Shown here in pieces: positions 16,154 through 25,382 of a DNA stretch of 64,000 bases; positions within the stretch are counted from its first letter, which is position 1, and each line of letters starts with the position of its first letter. The notes under the pieces were generated by a model, which searched no databases, was not told where the DNA came from, and was given only the letters and a program-made list of their open reading frames with translations. This DNA is from JABMMZ01 sp040386935. GTDB lineage: Bacteria; Bacteroidota; Bacteroidia; NS11-12g; UBA955. A program made the translations under genes and the position numbers. Where the stretch lies: NCBI GenBank assembly GCA_040386935.1, contig JAZKEQ010000001.1, positions 62,001 to 126,000 of the forward strand. The letters run 5' to 3'.

Positions 16154-18532
16154 TTATTCAATGATGATTTTTACAGATTCGCCTGTACTGCTCACCACAA
16201 TATACAATCCGGGTGACCAGGTACTGCAATCTAAAACAGACTGAGAAAATGCCGCTACATCAGTTTGACCAACCTGCTGACCCGCTACATTGTAAATTGT
16301 AATCGACTGTTTATTGCCTATCAGATTATCAATTGAGAATTGATGATTCGCAGGATTGGGATACACGGACATAAACATGCTGCGCTTATAAAACACATCA
16401 TCATCCACCTTACTTACTCTTCGCACTACTGCATAATTTGTAACAATGGGTTCATTGTAATCGAAATAAATGTAGGCCTTATTGCGAATACTATCGCCTT
16501 CTCTTAAGTCGCCCCTCACACCAACATCAAGCGATATAAATCCTTTGCTTTTTTCTTCATTCACAGATTTAGGCAACAGATTGATATCATCAAACACCCA
16601 TGTAATGATATTGTTATTTCGCTGAGAGATGGTACAATTATGACTGGCACCCAGCATTTGAAATTCATAGACAGGCATTTTCATATTGAGTGTATCTACT
16701 ACTGTTACTCTGCGAGCCACATCATTGCCTTCGTTTTGAAAATGTATAACATAATTAATACGCTTAATACTGCTTGTAATTTTACCTTCGGGCCAGCAGC
16801 GCTTCTCATTAGGATCGCGGCTATAGGCGAGTACATGGTTAAATTCACAATAATTATCAGTTGTATCTTCATTAACAGTTGGCACAATTGACACATAATG
16901 TTTAACAACATCACCAATTTTAAACTTTGTAAGGGGATAAATTCCTTCAATGACAATTTGCGGTTTATAGCTAAGACTATAGGGGTTAATATTGGTAATG
17001 TTAAAAGTTAACACATTACCACTGATGGATGTATAGGCAGGTGTTGATTTTAAGAAAACAAAATCGCTCTGAAGTGTTACTTTTACTGTTGCTGAACCTG
17101 TATTAAAATTACAATCCCGATTGTAAATATTCACATATAATTTGGCCGTATCCAATATTCTCCAGCTCAATGCACCGAACATTTTTACCTGAAAATTAAC
17201 ATCCTTAAGTGAAGTTCTTTGCAAGGGTATAAAAACAGTATCGCGTGATATCGATGAATGAAATGCTTTAGAACGCATGGTGCCTGGAAATGGTGTTTTA
17301 TAACAGGTATCCCCTATCATTTCTCCGGTGAATCTAAATCCTATATTCTCATTATCGAGTGGATATTGTATGCCAATACCATTCGCATCAGTTATTTGAT
17401 TGTAATAATTTTCATAGGTGTAATAACTTTGAGATGGTTTATCACCGGTATTCCACACGTAATTTTTATTGATATCTCTGAAAACTTTAACCACTACTGT
17501 ATCTATGGCTACAGGTTTTATTGAATCAACATCGAACTCAACAATATTGCCATAATTGACACCTTCCAAAATAACGCCATGGCTTCCGAAATAGTACAAC
17601 TTTTGATTATTGACTCTTAAAAAGGATACATCATTCGTATCCAAATACGTTTCATTTTGAAGGAAAGGATCCCTGGTCATACTGCCACCAAGACCATTGA
17701 GCAAAGACAATCGCCCGTTAAAGTCGGTACATATCGCAATATTATCGACACCCTGATAAGTGTATCTATAATCTGAAGTAGTGCCACCTACTATTTTTCT
17801 GTTTTGAAACACATGAACAGAGTCGCCATCAATTGCTGCATATATTTTATTATTAGCAACTGTAAGCGATTTATAAGTACTTGAAGACAAAGGGTTATTA
17901 AACTGATAGTAAGTGCTCCAATTATTGGGAGCAGTATGTGAGACAATTTTATCGTTTATGGCAAAATACAGTGTATCATTCAATATATCGGCAGAAATGG
18001 GACCGCGTTGAGTGAGGTATGAAGAGGGAATTCCTGCTGTCGTAATACTGGTACCATCAAATACAGCAAAATTAGAAATACTTTGTCCTCCTATGGAATC
18101 AAAATCGCCATACAAATACATTTTCCTTTTATATACAATAGAACCCAACCTGAACCAATATCCTGTAGTTTGCATTATGGCTGCCGTATCCCATTTTGAA
18201 CCATTGAAACCCATTAATTGTACTCGTGAACCGGATGGCACTGTCATATAAAATTTCTGGTTTAAAAACTGACAGGTCATGCGATTGATTCCCCAATTGT
18301 TAATGAAGCCTGATATTGTTGCATAAACGGACCACTTCTCTGTTGAGATATTCCATCTATTGACATTTAAATATGTACCATTACTCTCAACTGTTACTGC
18401 GTAAACATTGCCCAAGGAATCAGCACAGGCGCAGTGCACAGTACCATCCAAGCCTTTACCCATGGGTTTAACAACCTGGCCAAACACAGGCAAGGCGGCC
18501 ATTATACAGATTAACACAATTATTTTTTTCAT
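16154..18532 (-). CDS. T9SS-exported protein with DUF7619-type domain and type A sorting domain, paralog 2
   Basis: The start is set at the ATG at 18530-18532; a GTG two codons upstream is less likely. The protein is 792 aa with signal peptide MKKIIVLICIMAALPVFGQ. The N-terminal half is propeller-like, with repeated short strands. Residues about 560-705 match the Bacteroidota repeat domain with SRDPNEKRCWPEG, FQNEGNDVARRVTVVDTL and AYIYFDYNEPIVTN (DUF7619 type). The last 75 residues are a type A T9SS sorting domain (YPNPANHQFSI, YNVAGQQV, WSPGLYIVV). It is about as long as its upstream neighbour and shares its full architecture, so the two are tandem duplicates. Surface or secreted location is expected. 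Confidence 0.85.
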   Translation of the reverse strand: MKKIIVLICIMAALPVFGQVVKPMGKGLDGTVHCACADSLGNVYAVTVESNGTYLNVNRWNISTEKWSVYATISGFINNWGINRMTCQFLNQKFYMTVPSGSRVQLMGFNGSKWDTAAIMQTTGYWFRLGSIVYKRKMYLYGDFDSIGGQSISNFAVFDGTSITTAGIPSSYLTQRGPISADILNDTLYFAINDKIVSHTAPNNWSTYYQFNNPLSSSTYKSLTVANNKIYAAIDGDSVHVFQNRKIVGGTTSDYRYTYQGVDNIAICTDFNGRLSLLNGLGGSMTRDPFLQNETYLDTNDVSFLRVNNQKLYYFGSHGVILEGVNYGNIVEFDVDSIKPVAIDTVVVKVFRDINKNYVWNTGDKPSQSYYTYENYYNQITDANGIGIQYPLDNENIGFRFTGEMIGDTCYKTPFPGTMRSKAFHSSISRDTVFIPLQRTSLKDVNFQVKMFGALSWRILDTAKLYVNIYNRDCNFNTGSATVKVTLQSDFVFLKSTPAYTSISGNVLTFNITNINPYSLSYKPQIVIEGIYPLTKFKIGDVVKHYVSIVPTVNEDTTDNYCEFNHVLAYSRDPNEKRCWPEGKITSSIKRINYVIHFQNEGNDVARRVTVVDTLNMKMPVYEFQMLGASHNCTISQRNNNIITWVFDDINLLPKSVNEEKSKGFISLDVGVRGDLREGDSIRNKAYIYFDYNEPIVTNYAVVRRVSKVDDDVFYKRSMFMSVYPNPANHQFSIDNLIGNKQSITIYNVAGQQVGQTDVAAFSQSVLDCSTWSPGLYIVVSSTGESVKIIIE

Positions 18533-18546
18533 ACACACTTTTAATT

Positions 18547-20922
18547 TTATTCTACCATTAATTTAATGATTTCACCACTGCTGCTCACACCCAAATACAA
18601 TCCCGGTGCCCATCCTGAGCAATCAACATTTATTTGTTGCCCATTTAATATTTTCAAGTTTGATATTATACGACCGTTGATATCGTATAAGAACATTGAC
18701 TGTTCAGTCGGTCCGTTATTTTCTATCACAAAATTATCATTAGCCGGATTTGGATAGAGCTTAATAAATACTTGTTTGTTTTGAATAATCAATCCATTTC
18801 CGGGATTTTCTTTAATTCTTTCTACTTTTGCATAATCAGTAATAACAGGATCGTTGTAATCAAAATAGATACTGGCCCTGTTGCGTATGCTGTCGCCTAT
18901 TCTCAATTCAGACCTTACACTTGCATCAAATGAAATTTGCCCTTTGCTGCCTGCTTCGTCCAAAGCTTTAGGCTTAAGGTTAATATTATCAAATACCCAG
19001 GTTACCACATTACCCCTGCATGATACTGTATAGTTAGGGTGTGTACTTCCCACCATTTGATAATCGTAAACAGGCATTTTATGATCCATGGTATCAACTA
19101 TGGTGACTCTTCTGGCATCGTCATTTCCTTCGTTTTGAAAATCTATATAGAAACGAATTTTTTTAACCTCCGCTGTTACTTTTCCCTGAGGCCAGCTGTT
19201 TTTGCAATTGGGATCGTAACTGTATACCAAGTGCTGTACAATAGAATCTGTATTATCAGTCGTATCATCTGCAAACGTTGAAGTCATTCGTACAGTATGT
19301 TTTACTTTACTGCCTACGGTGTACTTCGTATTTGGATAGTAGCCGTTTATTTTTATCTTACTCAATTCACCATTACCCTTAATGGTGGCTAAGAAATAGG
19401 TAAGCACATTGCCACTAAAAGTTGTGTAAGCCGGAGAAGTGGATACAAATACAAAATCCTTATCAAGGGCTACTTTTACTGTAGCTGTGGCGTTGGAATT
19501 GTCGCAAACATCATTTCTTACTGAAATATCAAATGCGACTGTATCCAGCAAGCGTGCATTGAATCTCGAAAAGGCCTTAATCGTAATATTCCGGTTGGTG
19601 TTTGATGTTCTTTTCAAAGGAAAATAAATCAATTCACTGGTCTTCGATGAATTAAAAACCGTTGATGCAACTGCTCCCTGGAATGGCGACATGTAACAAC
19701 TATCAAAACTAGATTCTTTTATAAAAGTCAATTTCATATCCTCATTGTCGAGGGGATAAAACACAAGATTACCTTGCAAATCGGAGTTATAATCCAACCG
19801 ACCATTTACTCTAATGATACTTTGAGATTGGGCATCACCGGTATCTAATGTCAAGTTTTTATTGACATCCCTGAAAATCTTTACATTAATGGTATCTTGC
19901 CCAGGAACAGGCATTGAATCGAGGTCTAATTCTACAATATTATTGTAATCATCACCTCCAAACTTAACCCCTTGGCTTCCGTAATAATACAACTTATTAT
20001 TTACGTCCATCAATGTATAATTCATTGAATCGGTATAAGTTTCATTTTGCAATAAAGGCGTTTGACTTATGTTTTTTTCGATTTGACTTATTCGCCCTCT
20101 GTCACTTAACCTTAGCACCCTTCCCTTATATGCATGTACAAAATTATTACTGCCATTAGTTAGGATTACAGAATCTATCATTTTCCTGTTTTTAAATCGA
20201 TAAAGTATATTCGATGTTGTTGTTGCAATGATTGTATCATTTTTTATTGTTAAAGAGTAAAAGACATTGAACTTATTTTTAACACTATCGTGCACACCCC
20301 AAATATTGGGATATTTATGAAACAGTATTTTATTTTGATAAGTGATGTACAAAGTATCTCTAAGCGTATCCAAATAATTAGGAATAAAGGATGTCAGTTT
20401 TTGATAGGAGTTGGGAAAATTTGCATTTACAATATTACTACCATTATACACCATCACGTTATTGGCGCCAGCACTAGACAACGAATCGAATTCACCTACA
20501 AAATATAACCTGTTTTTAAATGTGCCCACATTCATCATACGTACAGAACTATTTCTTTTAAAGAATGTAATTGTATCCCACTTGCTTCCCGTATATTTAA
20601 GCAACATGATAGAATTGATGTGGGGTATCGTCATATAAAAATTTCCAAATAAAATCTGACAGGAAGTTGACCTCACGTAAGAGAGATTACTATACAAGGC
20701 CTTTCCATACCTTAGATATACTGCCCATTTTTTTGTAGATACAGTCCATTTATTGACAATAAAACTATCGGATGGCACTTTGGTAACTGCGTAAATATTG
20801 CCAATTGAATCAGTACAGGTGCACAGCACTTTCCCTTTCAGTCCATCGCCCATGCGTTTTAATCCTTGTGCATGCATTCCAAGTGCTGTAAAAAGCAGTA
20901 AGAGTGTAAAAATTTGTCTCAT
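18547..20922 (-). CDS. T9SS-exported protein with DUF7619-type domain and type A sorting domain, paralog 1
   Basis: The protein is 791 aa with a signal peptide (MRQIFTLLLLFTALGMHAQ). The opening GLKRMGDGLKGKVLCTCTDS matches the start of the downstream paralog. The DUF7619-type block (SYDPNCKNSWPQGKVTAEVK, FQNEGNDDARRVTIVDTMD, ASIYFDYNDPVITD) and type A sorting domain (LYPNPANDNFVI, DINGRIIS, GWAPGLYLGV) follow. It starts 18 bases after the anti-sigma/barrel gene and is 14 bases from the second paralog, so all four genes probably form one transcript. Function is unknown; the architecture indicates an exported or cell-surface protein. Confidence 0.85.
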   Translation of the reverse strand: MRQIFTLLLLFTALGMHAQGLKRMGDGLKGKVLCTCTDSIGNIYAVTKVPSDSFIVNKWTVSTKKWAVYLRYGKALYSNLSYVRSTSCQILFGNFYMTIPHINSIMLLKYTGSKWDTITFFKRNSSVRMMNVGTFKNRLYFVGEFDSLSSAGANNVMVYNGSNIVNANFPNSYQKLTSFIPNYLDTLRDTLYITYQNKILFHKYPNIWGVHDSVKNKFNVFYSLTIKNDTIIATTTSNILYRFKNRKMIDSVILTNGSNNFVHAYKGRVLRLSDRGRISQIEKNISQTPLLQNETYTDSMNYTLMDVNNKLYYYGSQGVKFGGDDYNNIVELDLDSMPVPGQDTINVKIFRDVNKNLTLDTGDAQSQSIIRVNGRLDYNSDLQGNLVFYPLDNEDMKLTFIKESSFDSCYMSPFQGAVASTVFNSSKTSELIYFPLKRTSNTNRNITIKAFSRFNARLLDTVAFDISVRNDVCDNSNATATVKVALDKDFVFVSTSPAYTTFSGNVLTYFLATIKGNGELSKIKINGYYPNTKYTVGSKVKHTVRMTSTFADDTTDNTDSIVQHLVYSYDPNCKNSWPQGKVTAEVKKIRFYIDFQNEGNDDARRVTIVDTMDHKMPVYDYQMVGSTHPNYTVSCRGNVVTWVFDNINLKPKALDEAGSKGQISFDASVRSELRIGDSIRNRASIYFDYNDPVITDYAKVERIKENPGNGLIIQNKQVFIKLYPNPANDNFVIENNGPTEQSMFLYDINGRIISNLKILNGQQINVDCSGWAPGLYLGVSSSGEIIKLMVE

Positions 20923-20940
20923 CGTGTTGTTTGTTTGTTT

Positions 20941-22434
20941 TTAAAATTTGTACTTGAGTATCATGTTATAGTTGTAGGTGTTGAATTTGCCTGACATGCT
21001 ACCATACCGCGTATTGTAATGGTAAACATTTTGCTGCCACTGCATTTCCAAACCCAGCCAAAGTGGTTTATATATATTGTAACTGTATTGCATTCCTGCT
21101 ATCCATCCAATATTAATCTTTTTATTGACAATGTCTTTTAATGGTTTTATTTCCGCATCATTCAAGGAAAATGTATTGCCTTCAACGCCTATTATTTTAC
21201 TGATATTAGCACCTAATGATGGCATTAAGTCGTGCTTTGGATGAAGCGAAAAAGTATAACCGAATCTAAGCGGTATATTTACATATTTTGTCTTAAGTGT
21301 GCTTTTGTTAGTGAATATAATTGGATTGTTTGTATCATGAACAGGGATATAAAAAGCAATCGACCCATCGATATTATGCCATGGCACTTCATTATATTTA
21401 TAATTAATATTTTCTATTGAACTGAACTCGCGGTATTGCAAGCCCGAATTAAAAATTAGACTGAGTTTTGTAGATGGGTACCATTCAAATCCTAAATTTA
21501 AAAAGAAAGACTGATTGTTACTATTACTTTGCTCAAATAGCATCCTTGAGTCTTTATGCATATTGGCAGGTTTTTTAAATTTGCTTATTTCCCCTTTATC
21601 TGTTGAAATACCTGAAGCCAAAGTAAATGCAAATTTCTTGCGCACGGTCAAATCATCCTCTTTTTTCTTCTTGCCATTTGTCTTTTTTGAACTGTCTTTA
21701 GGTGTTGTTTTATTCAACCCATTATCAGCAATTATATTTTTTATAGCTGAATCTTTTGCTGGCGCTTTTATTTCTTCTGTATTGCCTTTATCTGCAATTG
21801 GATTGGTGCTTTTGGTATCGGAATCTTGGGTAGTATTTTTTTCTGTTGTTCTGTCAGAAATATTGTCTACCGGTTTTTCATTTGTTTTGATTGTTTCTTT
21901 TTGGGCCTTCTCTGTATTAGGTGTAGTAGCTATATCAACAGTAGCAGGTTTAGCTGCAGGTTGCGTGTTGGTTTTAGTTGCAGATGGCTGAGTTGCTTTT
22001 TGTATAGGAGAAGTGTTATTAGCCATACTGGTATTAGGCTTTTTATCTGTCTCAGGTTGTGAATTATCTTTTGAATTTGCTGTATTAGTAGTAGATGCCG
22101 AAGTATTGGCAGGTGTTTTAGTGATGGTGTCAATTTTCTGGGTAGGGCTTATAGCAGTAGCATTACCTGAATTGGGAGTTTCAGACAATGGGGTTTCGTC
22201 AGCGGCAATTACAACCGGTTGTTGTTGATTACCGCTATTAAAGTAATAGCCTAACATAAAGGCTAAACATATCATGCCTATTACACCTAAGGTATAAAAC
22301 CACGGTATAAATCTGCGTCTCGGCTTCTCATCAAGAGCCGCATTCAGCCTCTCCCATTGGGCTTCATGCAGTGGCTCGTGATGTTCTTCAAAAGCCTTTT
22401 TCAGGGAATTTTGAAGTTTATCGTTCTTGTTCAT
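20941..22434 (-). CDS. Anti-sigma-like N-terminus fused to PorT-type outer-membrane barrel
   Basis: The protein is 497 aa. Residues 1-41 are cytoplasmic (KKAFEEHHEPLHEAQWERLNA), then there is one membrane segment (about 43-65), a long low-complexity periplasmic stretch rich in Thr, Asn and Lys (about 70-260), and a C-terminal barrel (about 265-497) with repeated amphipathic strands and terminal aromatic LKYKF. It overlaps the sigma gene by 17 bases. In Bacteroidota such proteins are thought to hold the ECF factor at the membrane; here the barrel would have to sit in the outer membrane. How one chain spans both membranes is unclear. The assignment is from architecture and position. Confidence 0.75.
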   Translation of the reverse strand: MNKNDKLQNSLKKAFEEHHEPLHEAQWERLNAALDEKPRRRFIPWFYTLGVIGMICLAFMLGYYFNSGNQQQPVVIAADETPLSETPNSGNATAISPTQKIDTITKTPANTSASTTNTANSKDNSQPETDKKPNTSMANNTSPIQKATQPSATKTNTQPAAKPATVDIATTPNTEKAQKETIKTNEKPVDNISDRTTEKNTTQDSDTKSTNPIADKGNTEEIKAPAKDSAIKNIIADNGLNKTTPKDSSKKTNGKKKKEDDLTVRKKFAFTLASGISTDKGEISKFKKPANMHKDSRMLFEQSNSNNQSFFLNLGFEWYPSTKLSLIFNSGLQYREFSSIENINYKYNEVPWHNIDGSIAFYIPVHDTNNPIIFTNKSTLKTKYVNIPLRFGYTFSLHPKHDLMPSLGANISKIIGVEGNTFSLNDAEIKPLKDIVNKKINIGWIAGMQYSYNIYKPLWLGLEMQWQQNVYHYNTRYGSMSGKFNTYNYNMILKYKF

Positions 22435-22969
22435 TTTTATTTAGCTTTAATTTCACTAATTCGGTTAAATGTCGTTTTGCTCTGCTATATTGCGACCTGC
22501 TGGCTTCTTCACTGATGTTTAACTGGAGGGCAATTTCACGGTGACTCATATCATCCAACAGATACATATTGATGATGATTTGTTGATTCAGGGGCAATTG
22601 CTTCAGAATTTGCATGGCCACTTTCGCATCCATATCAATTTCTACCTCTACTTCAGTGTCTGTAATTTCTAAAGCGGTGTCTGAGATATGCTCTACCATC
22701 AATGCATTTTTTCGTTTCCTTAAAAAATCCAATGCGGTATTCACCCCTACTCTGTTCACCCATGTTTTCAGACTGCTCTCGCCCTTAAATTTTTTGATAT
22801 TTTCATATACCTTCATCATGGTATCGTGAAAAATCTCCTCAGCATCTTCGCGGTTGCCGGAATAACGGATACAAGTGACCATTAATCTTGGGCCATACTC
22901 AGCATACAAAGCCTTTTGTGCATTGCGAATACCCTTGATACAGCCATCTATAATGTCCTTTTCTTTCAA
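22418..22969 (-). CDS. ECF-family RNA polymerase sigma factor
   Basis: This 183-aa protein has region 2 (YGPRLMVTCIRYSGNREDAE, EIFHDTMMKVYENIKKFKG, SLKTWVNRVGVNTALDFLRK) and region 4 (LPLNQQIIINMYLLDDMSHR, REIALQLNISEEASRSQYSR). Length and layout match ECF sigma factors. It heads an operon with the anti-sigma/barrel gene and two T9SS cargo genes, so it probably controls production of envelope proteins. I see no clear autoregulatory promoter of its own upstream. Confidence 0.92.
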   Translation of the reverse strand: MKEKDIIDGCIKGIRNAQKALYAEYGPRLMVTCIRYSGNREDAEEIFHDTMMKVYENIKKFKGESSLKTWVNRVGVNTALDFLRKRKNALMVEHISDTALEITDTEVEVEIDMDAKVAMQILKQLPLNQQIIINMYLLDDMSHREIALQLNISEEASRSQYSRAKRHLTELVKLKLNKNEQER

Positions 22970-23104
22970 ATCAGCAGGTGATTTTAAAACTATAGACGCA
23001 AAATATTATAAATATGTGACATGGTGGGGAAAATATTTAGGGAGGGGGTTGTTGGGGGATTTGTTGGGGACTGAAAACCTGGCGGTTTTCAGAGGGATGG
23101 GAGA

Positions 23105-23230
23105 CATCCGCTGAAGCGGATGAATTTATTAGATCCTTGGGATTATCCGCCTAAAGGCGGATAATAATTTAGACTTAAAAAGTTAGTCTAGGCCTTTGGA
23201 TTATCCGCCTAAAGGCGGATGATCCAAAGG
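23105..23230. repeat. Cluster of three ATCCGCC hairpins
   Basis: Three perfect or near-perfect inverted repeats share the core ATCCGC(C)/(G)GCGGAT: 23105-23122, 23142-23165 (ATTATCCGCC / GGCGGATAAT) and 23193-23230 (CCTTTGGAT-T-ATCCGCC / GGCGGAT-G-ATCCAAAGG). Loops are TGAA or TAAA. They fill the gap between the sigma gene and the tRNA-Arg element. No coding frame. Confidence 0.7.
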
Positions 23231-23240
23231 GGGGCGTCTA

Positions 23241-23375
23241 CAAGCCAAATACAAATGCGGTGCTACGCACGCGCATTTTTTATTGCACCTTTAAAAAAAT
23301 CAAATGGGATTTGATTTTTTTTTCGGGGCAATAAAAAAGCCGTCCGCTAAGGCGGACGGCTTTGTATTTGGCTTG
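23241..23375. repeat. Nested cruciform-like element next to tRNA-Arg
   Basis: A perfect 15-bp outer arm, CAAGCCAAATACAAA (23241-23255) and TTTGTATTTGGCTTG (23361-23375), encloses a TGCG...CGCA hairpin, an 11-bp arm TTTTTTATTGC (23276-23286) / GCAATAAAAAA (23328-23338), an A+T hairpin with GGG loop (23293-23321), and a G+C hairpin that serves as terminator. The right arm ends exactly where tRNA-Arg begins. The whole resembles a cloverleaf rather than a simple terminator. Confidence 0.7.
23336..23363 (-). terminator. Terminator after tRNA-Arg
   Basis: AAAGCCGTCCGC and GCGGACGGCTTT form a 12-bp stem with a short loop. On the minus strand a T-rich run follows, as expected for a terminator 12 bases past the tRNA-Arg 3' end. 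It is also the last hairpin of the nested element. Confidence 0.75.
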
Positions 23376-23449
23376 TGATCCCAACAGGATTCGAACCTGT
23401 GACCTACAGATTAGAAATCTGTTGCTCTATCCAGCTGAGCTATAGGACC
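23376..23449 (-). tRNA. tRNA-Arg (anticodon TCT)
   Basis: 74 nt. The acceptor stem GGTCCTA/TGGGATC pairs fully with G-U pairs allowed, the D-arm is GCTCAGCTGGATAGAGC, the anticodon stem ACAGA/TCTGT encloses loop TTTCTAA (anticodon TCT, reading AGA), and the T-arm is ACAGG-TTCGAAT-CCTGT. The discriminator is A, and no CCA is encoded. Confidence 0.95.
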
Positions 23450-23468
23450 ATTTTCCTAGTAAATCAAA

Positions 23469-23488
23469 AAATCCGCATTTGCGGATTT
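23469..23488 (-). terminator. Hairpin between tRNA-Pro and tRNA-Arg
   Basis: AAATCCGC (23469-23476), loop ATTT, GCGGATTT (23481-23488), followed on the minus strand by a T-run. It lies 10 bases past the tRNA-Pro 3' end. Confidence 0.7.
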
Positions 23489-23497
23489 CTTTTTTTG

Positions 23498-23571
23498 TCG
23501 GGGTGGCAGGATTTGAACCTACGACCTTCTGCTCCCAAAGCAGACGCGATACCGGGCTACGCTACACCCCG
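23498..23571 (-). tRNA. tRNA-Pro (anticodon TGG)
   Basis: 74 nt. Acceptor CGGGGTG/CACCCCG, D-arm GCGTAGCCCGGTATCGC, anticodon arm TCTGC-TTTGGGA-GCAGA with anticodon TGG, T-arm GTAGG-TTCAAAT-CCTGC, discriminator A. No encoded CCA. Confidence 0.95.
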
Positions 23572-23657
23572 AAAAAAAATTGCTCCTTTTCAAGAACCGG
23601 GTTGCAAAAGTAAGATTTATTTTTACTTTTACAAAACCTTTTTTAAGGAATTTTAAA

Positions 23658-24197
23658 TTATCCTACTTCGTTTTGAAATAAACTGAGTACCAATCCCCCA
23701 TAATGTGGCTGCATCCCCTCCTCCACTACTAATTGCTGCTGACCGATGTACTCAAAACCGCAGTCGATGTAATACTGTCTCAGGTTGATATTATTTCCCC
23801 AGGTATCCATTCTCAAATATTTTTTCCCTATTGCTCTTGCATGATTTTCAGCCCAATGCTTAATAAATTTCATCATCCCCTTTCCCTTGTCCTCAGGATT
23901 TATGGCAATTCTGTGCAAATAAACAGCAGGTTCGGCATCTCGTTCCACACCCCATATCACAGGATCGTTGTACAAAACAGACAACACCGCAACAATTCTA
24001 TTGCCCTCCATAATTTTCCAATGTTGCTTGTTATTAATTTCATTGAGTATCATCGCCCGGCTGAATTGTGGCCAAAGTTCATACCCTTTTTTCTTTTGAT
24101 AATTAATCGCTTCATCAAACAAATAAAAGATAGTATCCATGTCGTCTTCGCTGCTGTTAATAACATTATACATGGGTATTGTACCGCTGTCGTTCAT
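23658..24197 (-). CDS. GNAT-family N-acetyltransferase
   Basis: The start is placed at the ATG at 24195-24197 (MNDSGTIPM, 179 aa); the ATG at 24171-24173 (MYNV, 171 aa) is an equally good GNAT start. The further upstream extension is unlikely. The acetyl-CoA motif is LHRIAINPEDKGKGMMKFIK, followed by LRQYYIDCGFEYIGQQQLVV. The opening DTIFYLFDEAINYQKKKGYE with WPQFSRAMI is typical of a Bacteroidota GNAT group of unknown acceptor. It is transcribed away from the next gene, 24334-25239. Confidence 0.85.
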   Translation of the reverse strand: MNDSGTIPMYNVINSSEDDMDTIFYLFDEAINYQKKKGYELWPQFSRAMILNEINNKQHWKIMEGNRIVAVLSVLYNDPVIWGVERDAEPAVYLHRIAINPEDKGKGMMKFIKHWAENHARAIGKKYLRMDTWGNNINLRQYYIDCGFEYIGQQQLVVEEGMQPHYGGLVLSLFQNEVG

Positions 24198-24333
24198 GGT
24201 GTAAAAATAAACATTAACACCATTATACAAAAAAACACCATCTAACCAAAGACCAATAACATTTACAGGCAAAAACACACAAGTTGATTTTTAACTTAAA
24301 TCTACTACATTTGAAAAATCTGGATTTAAGTTT

Positions 24334-25239
24334 ATGAAGAAAATATTAATTATAACGGGAATTATATTTTATACGACATCTTTACATTGCCAAAAGAAAA
24401 TAAAATTCAAAGAAATACCTGAACAAAAAGACACTTTACTGGTCTATTTCAGTCACGATCGAACAATTAATGCCTCCTATTTCAAAGTCATCCGAACAGT
24501 CATTAATCCTCTTTCACCATGTTTATTGATTAATACTGAAAAGGAGATGAGGGCAAAAATGAAATCAAAAATTTCCTATTATTTTTTTGGTATAAGTGAA
24601 ACTAAATTTACTTCATATACCACAACACATATCGGTGGCCAGAAAATGACGACTGAGGAATCCTTATCCAATTACCACCTTACTTATTTTCAAAAATATG
24701 ATTCATGCAAATTTTTTAATATAAAAAGCAAATTAATCTTTTTGAAGGACAACAAATTTTCAAGAGTTGATGCAAAGAATTTTTATAACCTCGACAGCTT
24801 TTCTCCACAAATAAGTCCTGTTCACATTGCGGCATTTTTGAGGTGCACAGAAAAAATGCCAACATTTCATGATTTTTTTTCTGATATCGGGAAAATAGGT
24901 TCAGACACCTTGTTTTTCCCGGAAATCGTTTACAACAGATACAGACCTTCAGCCTATGGTGTATTAAAAAACAAAAAAAGCCGCAACCCTACCAAGTATT
25001 ATGAGCACAATAAATTTTTGGTTGAGTCTAATGAAGACTTAACTGAGCTATTTCTTAATCGGTACAAAAAAAGAAAGTCGATGTATCTCTACGATTGTAT
25101 CAGAGAGCAAACCTTTATTTACTACATTATCATAGATGTTGTAAAAGGGGTATACTTATACATAGATGTCGACAAACTAGGTTATAATCAATCGAAATGG
25201 CATTTTAGAAGAATGGCTAAAAGAATCAGCAACGGTTAA
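24334..25239 (+). CDS. Secreted protein of unknown function
   Basis: This 301-aa protein has a short signal peptide (MKKILIITGIIFYTTSLHCQ) and a soluble, Lys/Tyr/Phe-rich mature part with no motif I recognise. It is A+T rich and ends in a basic tail (KWHFRRMAKRISNG). A Cys pair (CHTEKM-like CTEKM, CIREQT) is present. No sorting domain, so periplasmic location is most likely. Function unknown. Confidence 0.65.
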   Translation: MKKILIITGIIFYTTSLHCQKKIKFKEIPEQKDTLLVYFSHDRTINASYFKVIRTVINPLSPCLLINTEKEMRAKMKSKISYYFFGISETKFTSYTTTHIGGQKMTTEESLSNYHLTYFQKYDSCKFFNIKSKLIFLKDNKFSRVDAKNFYNLDSFSPQISPVHIAAFLRCTEKMPTFHDFFSDIGKIGSDTLFFPEIVYNRYRPSAYGVLKNKKSRNPTKYYEHNKFLVESNEDLTELFLNRYKKRKSMYLYDCIREQTFIYYIIIDVVKGVYLYIDVDKLGYNQSKWHFRRMAKRISNG

Positions 25240-25382
25240 TTTTATATTTTTTAAGGAATTGTTATCTAATGAGGATAATATTTCCATTCTCTCCCCAATA
25301 TTACCTCATAGGCTTTCTGTCTAGGTGGAGGAAGTTCCATGGTTTATGTTGTCTTTGAAAGTGAGGTTTTATTTTTTCCTAT

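Noticed and set aside
23375..23656. 93-aa plus-strand ORF
   Set aside because: It is a translation across the two minus-strand tRNA genes.
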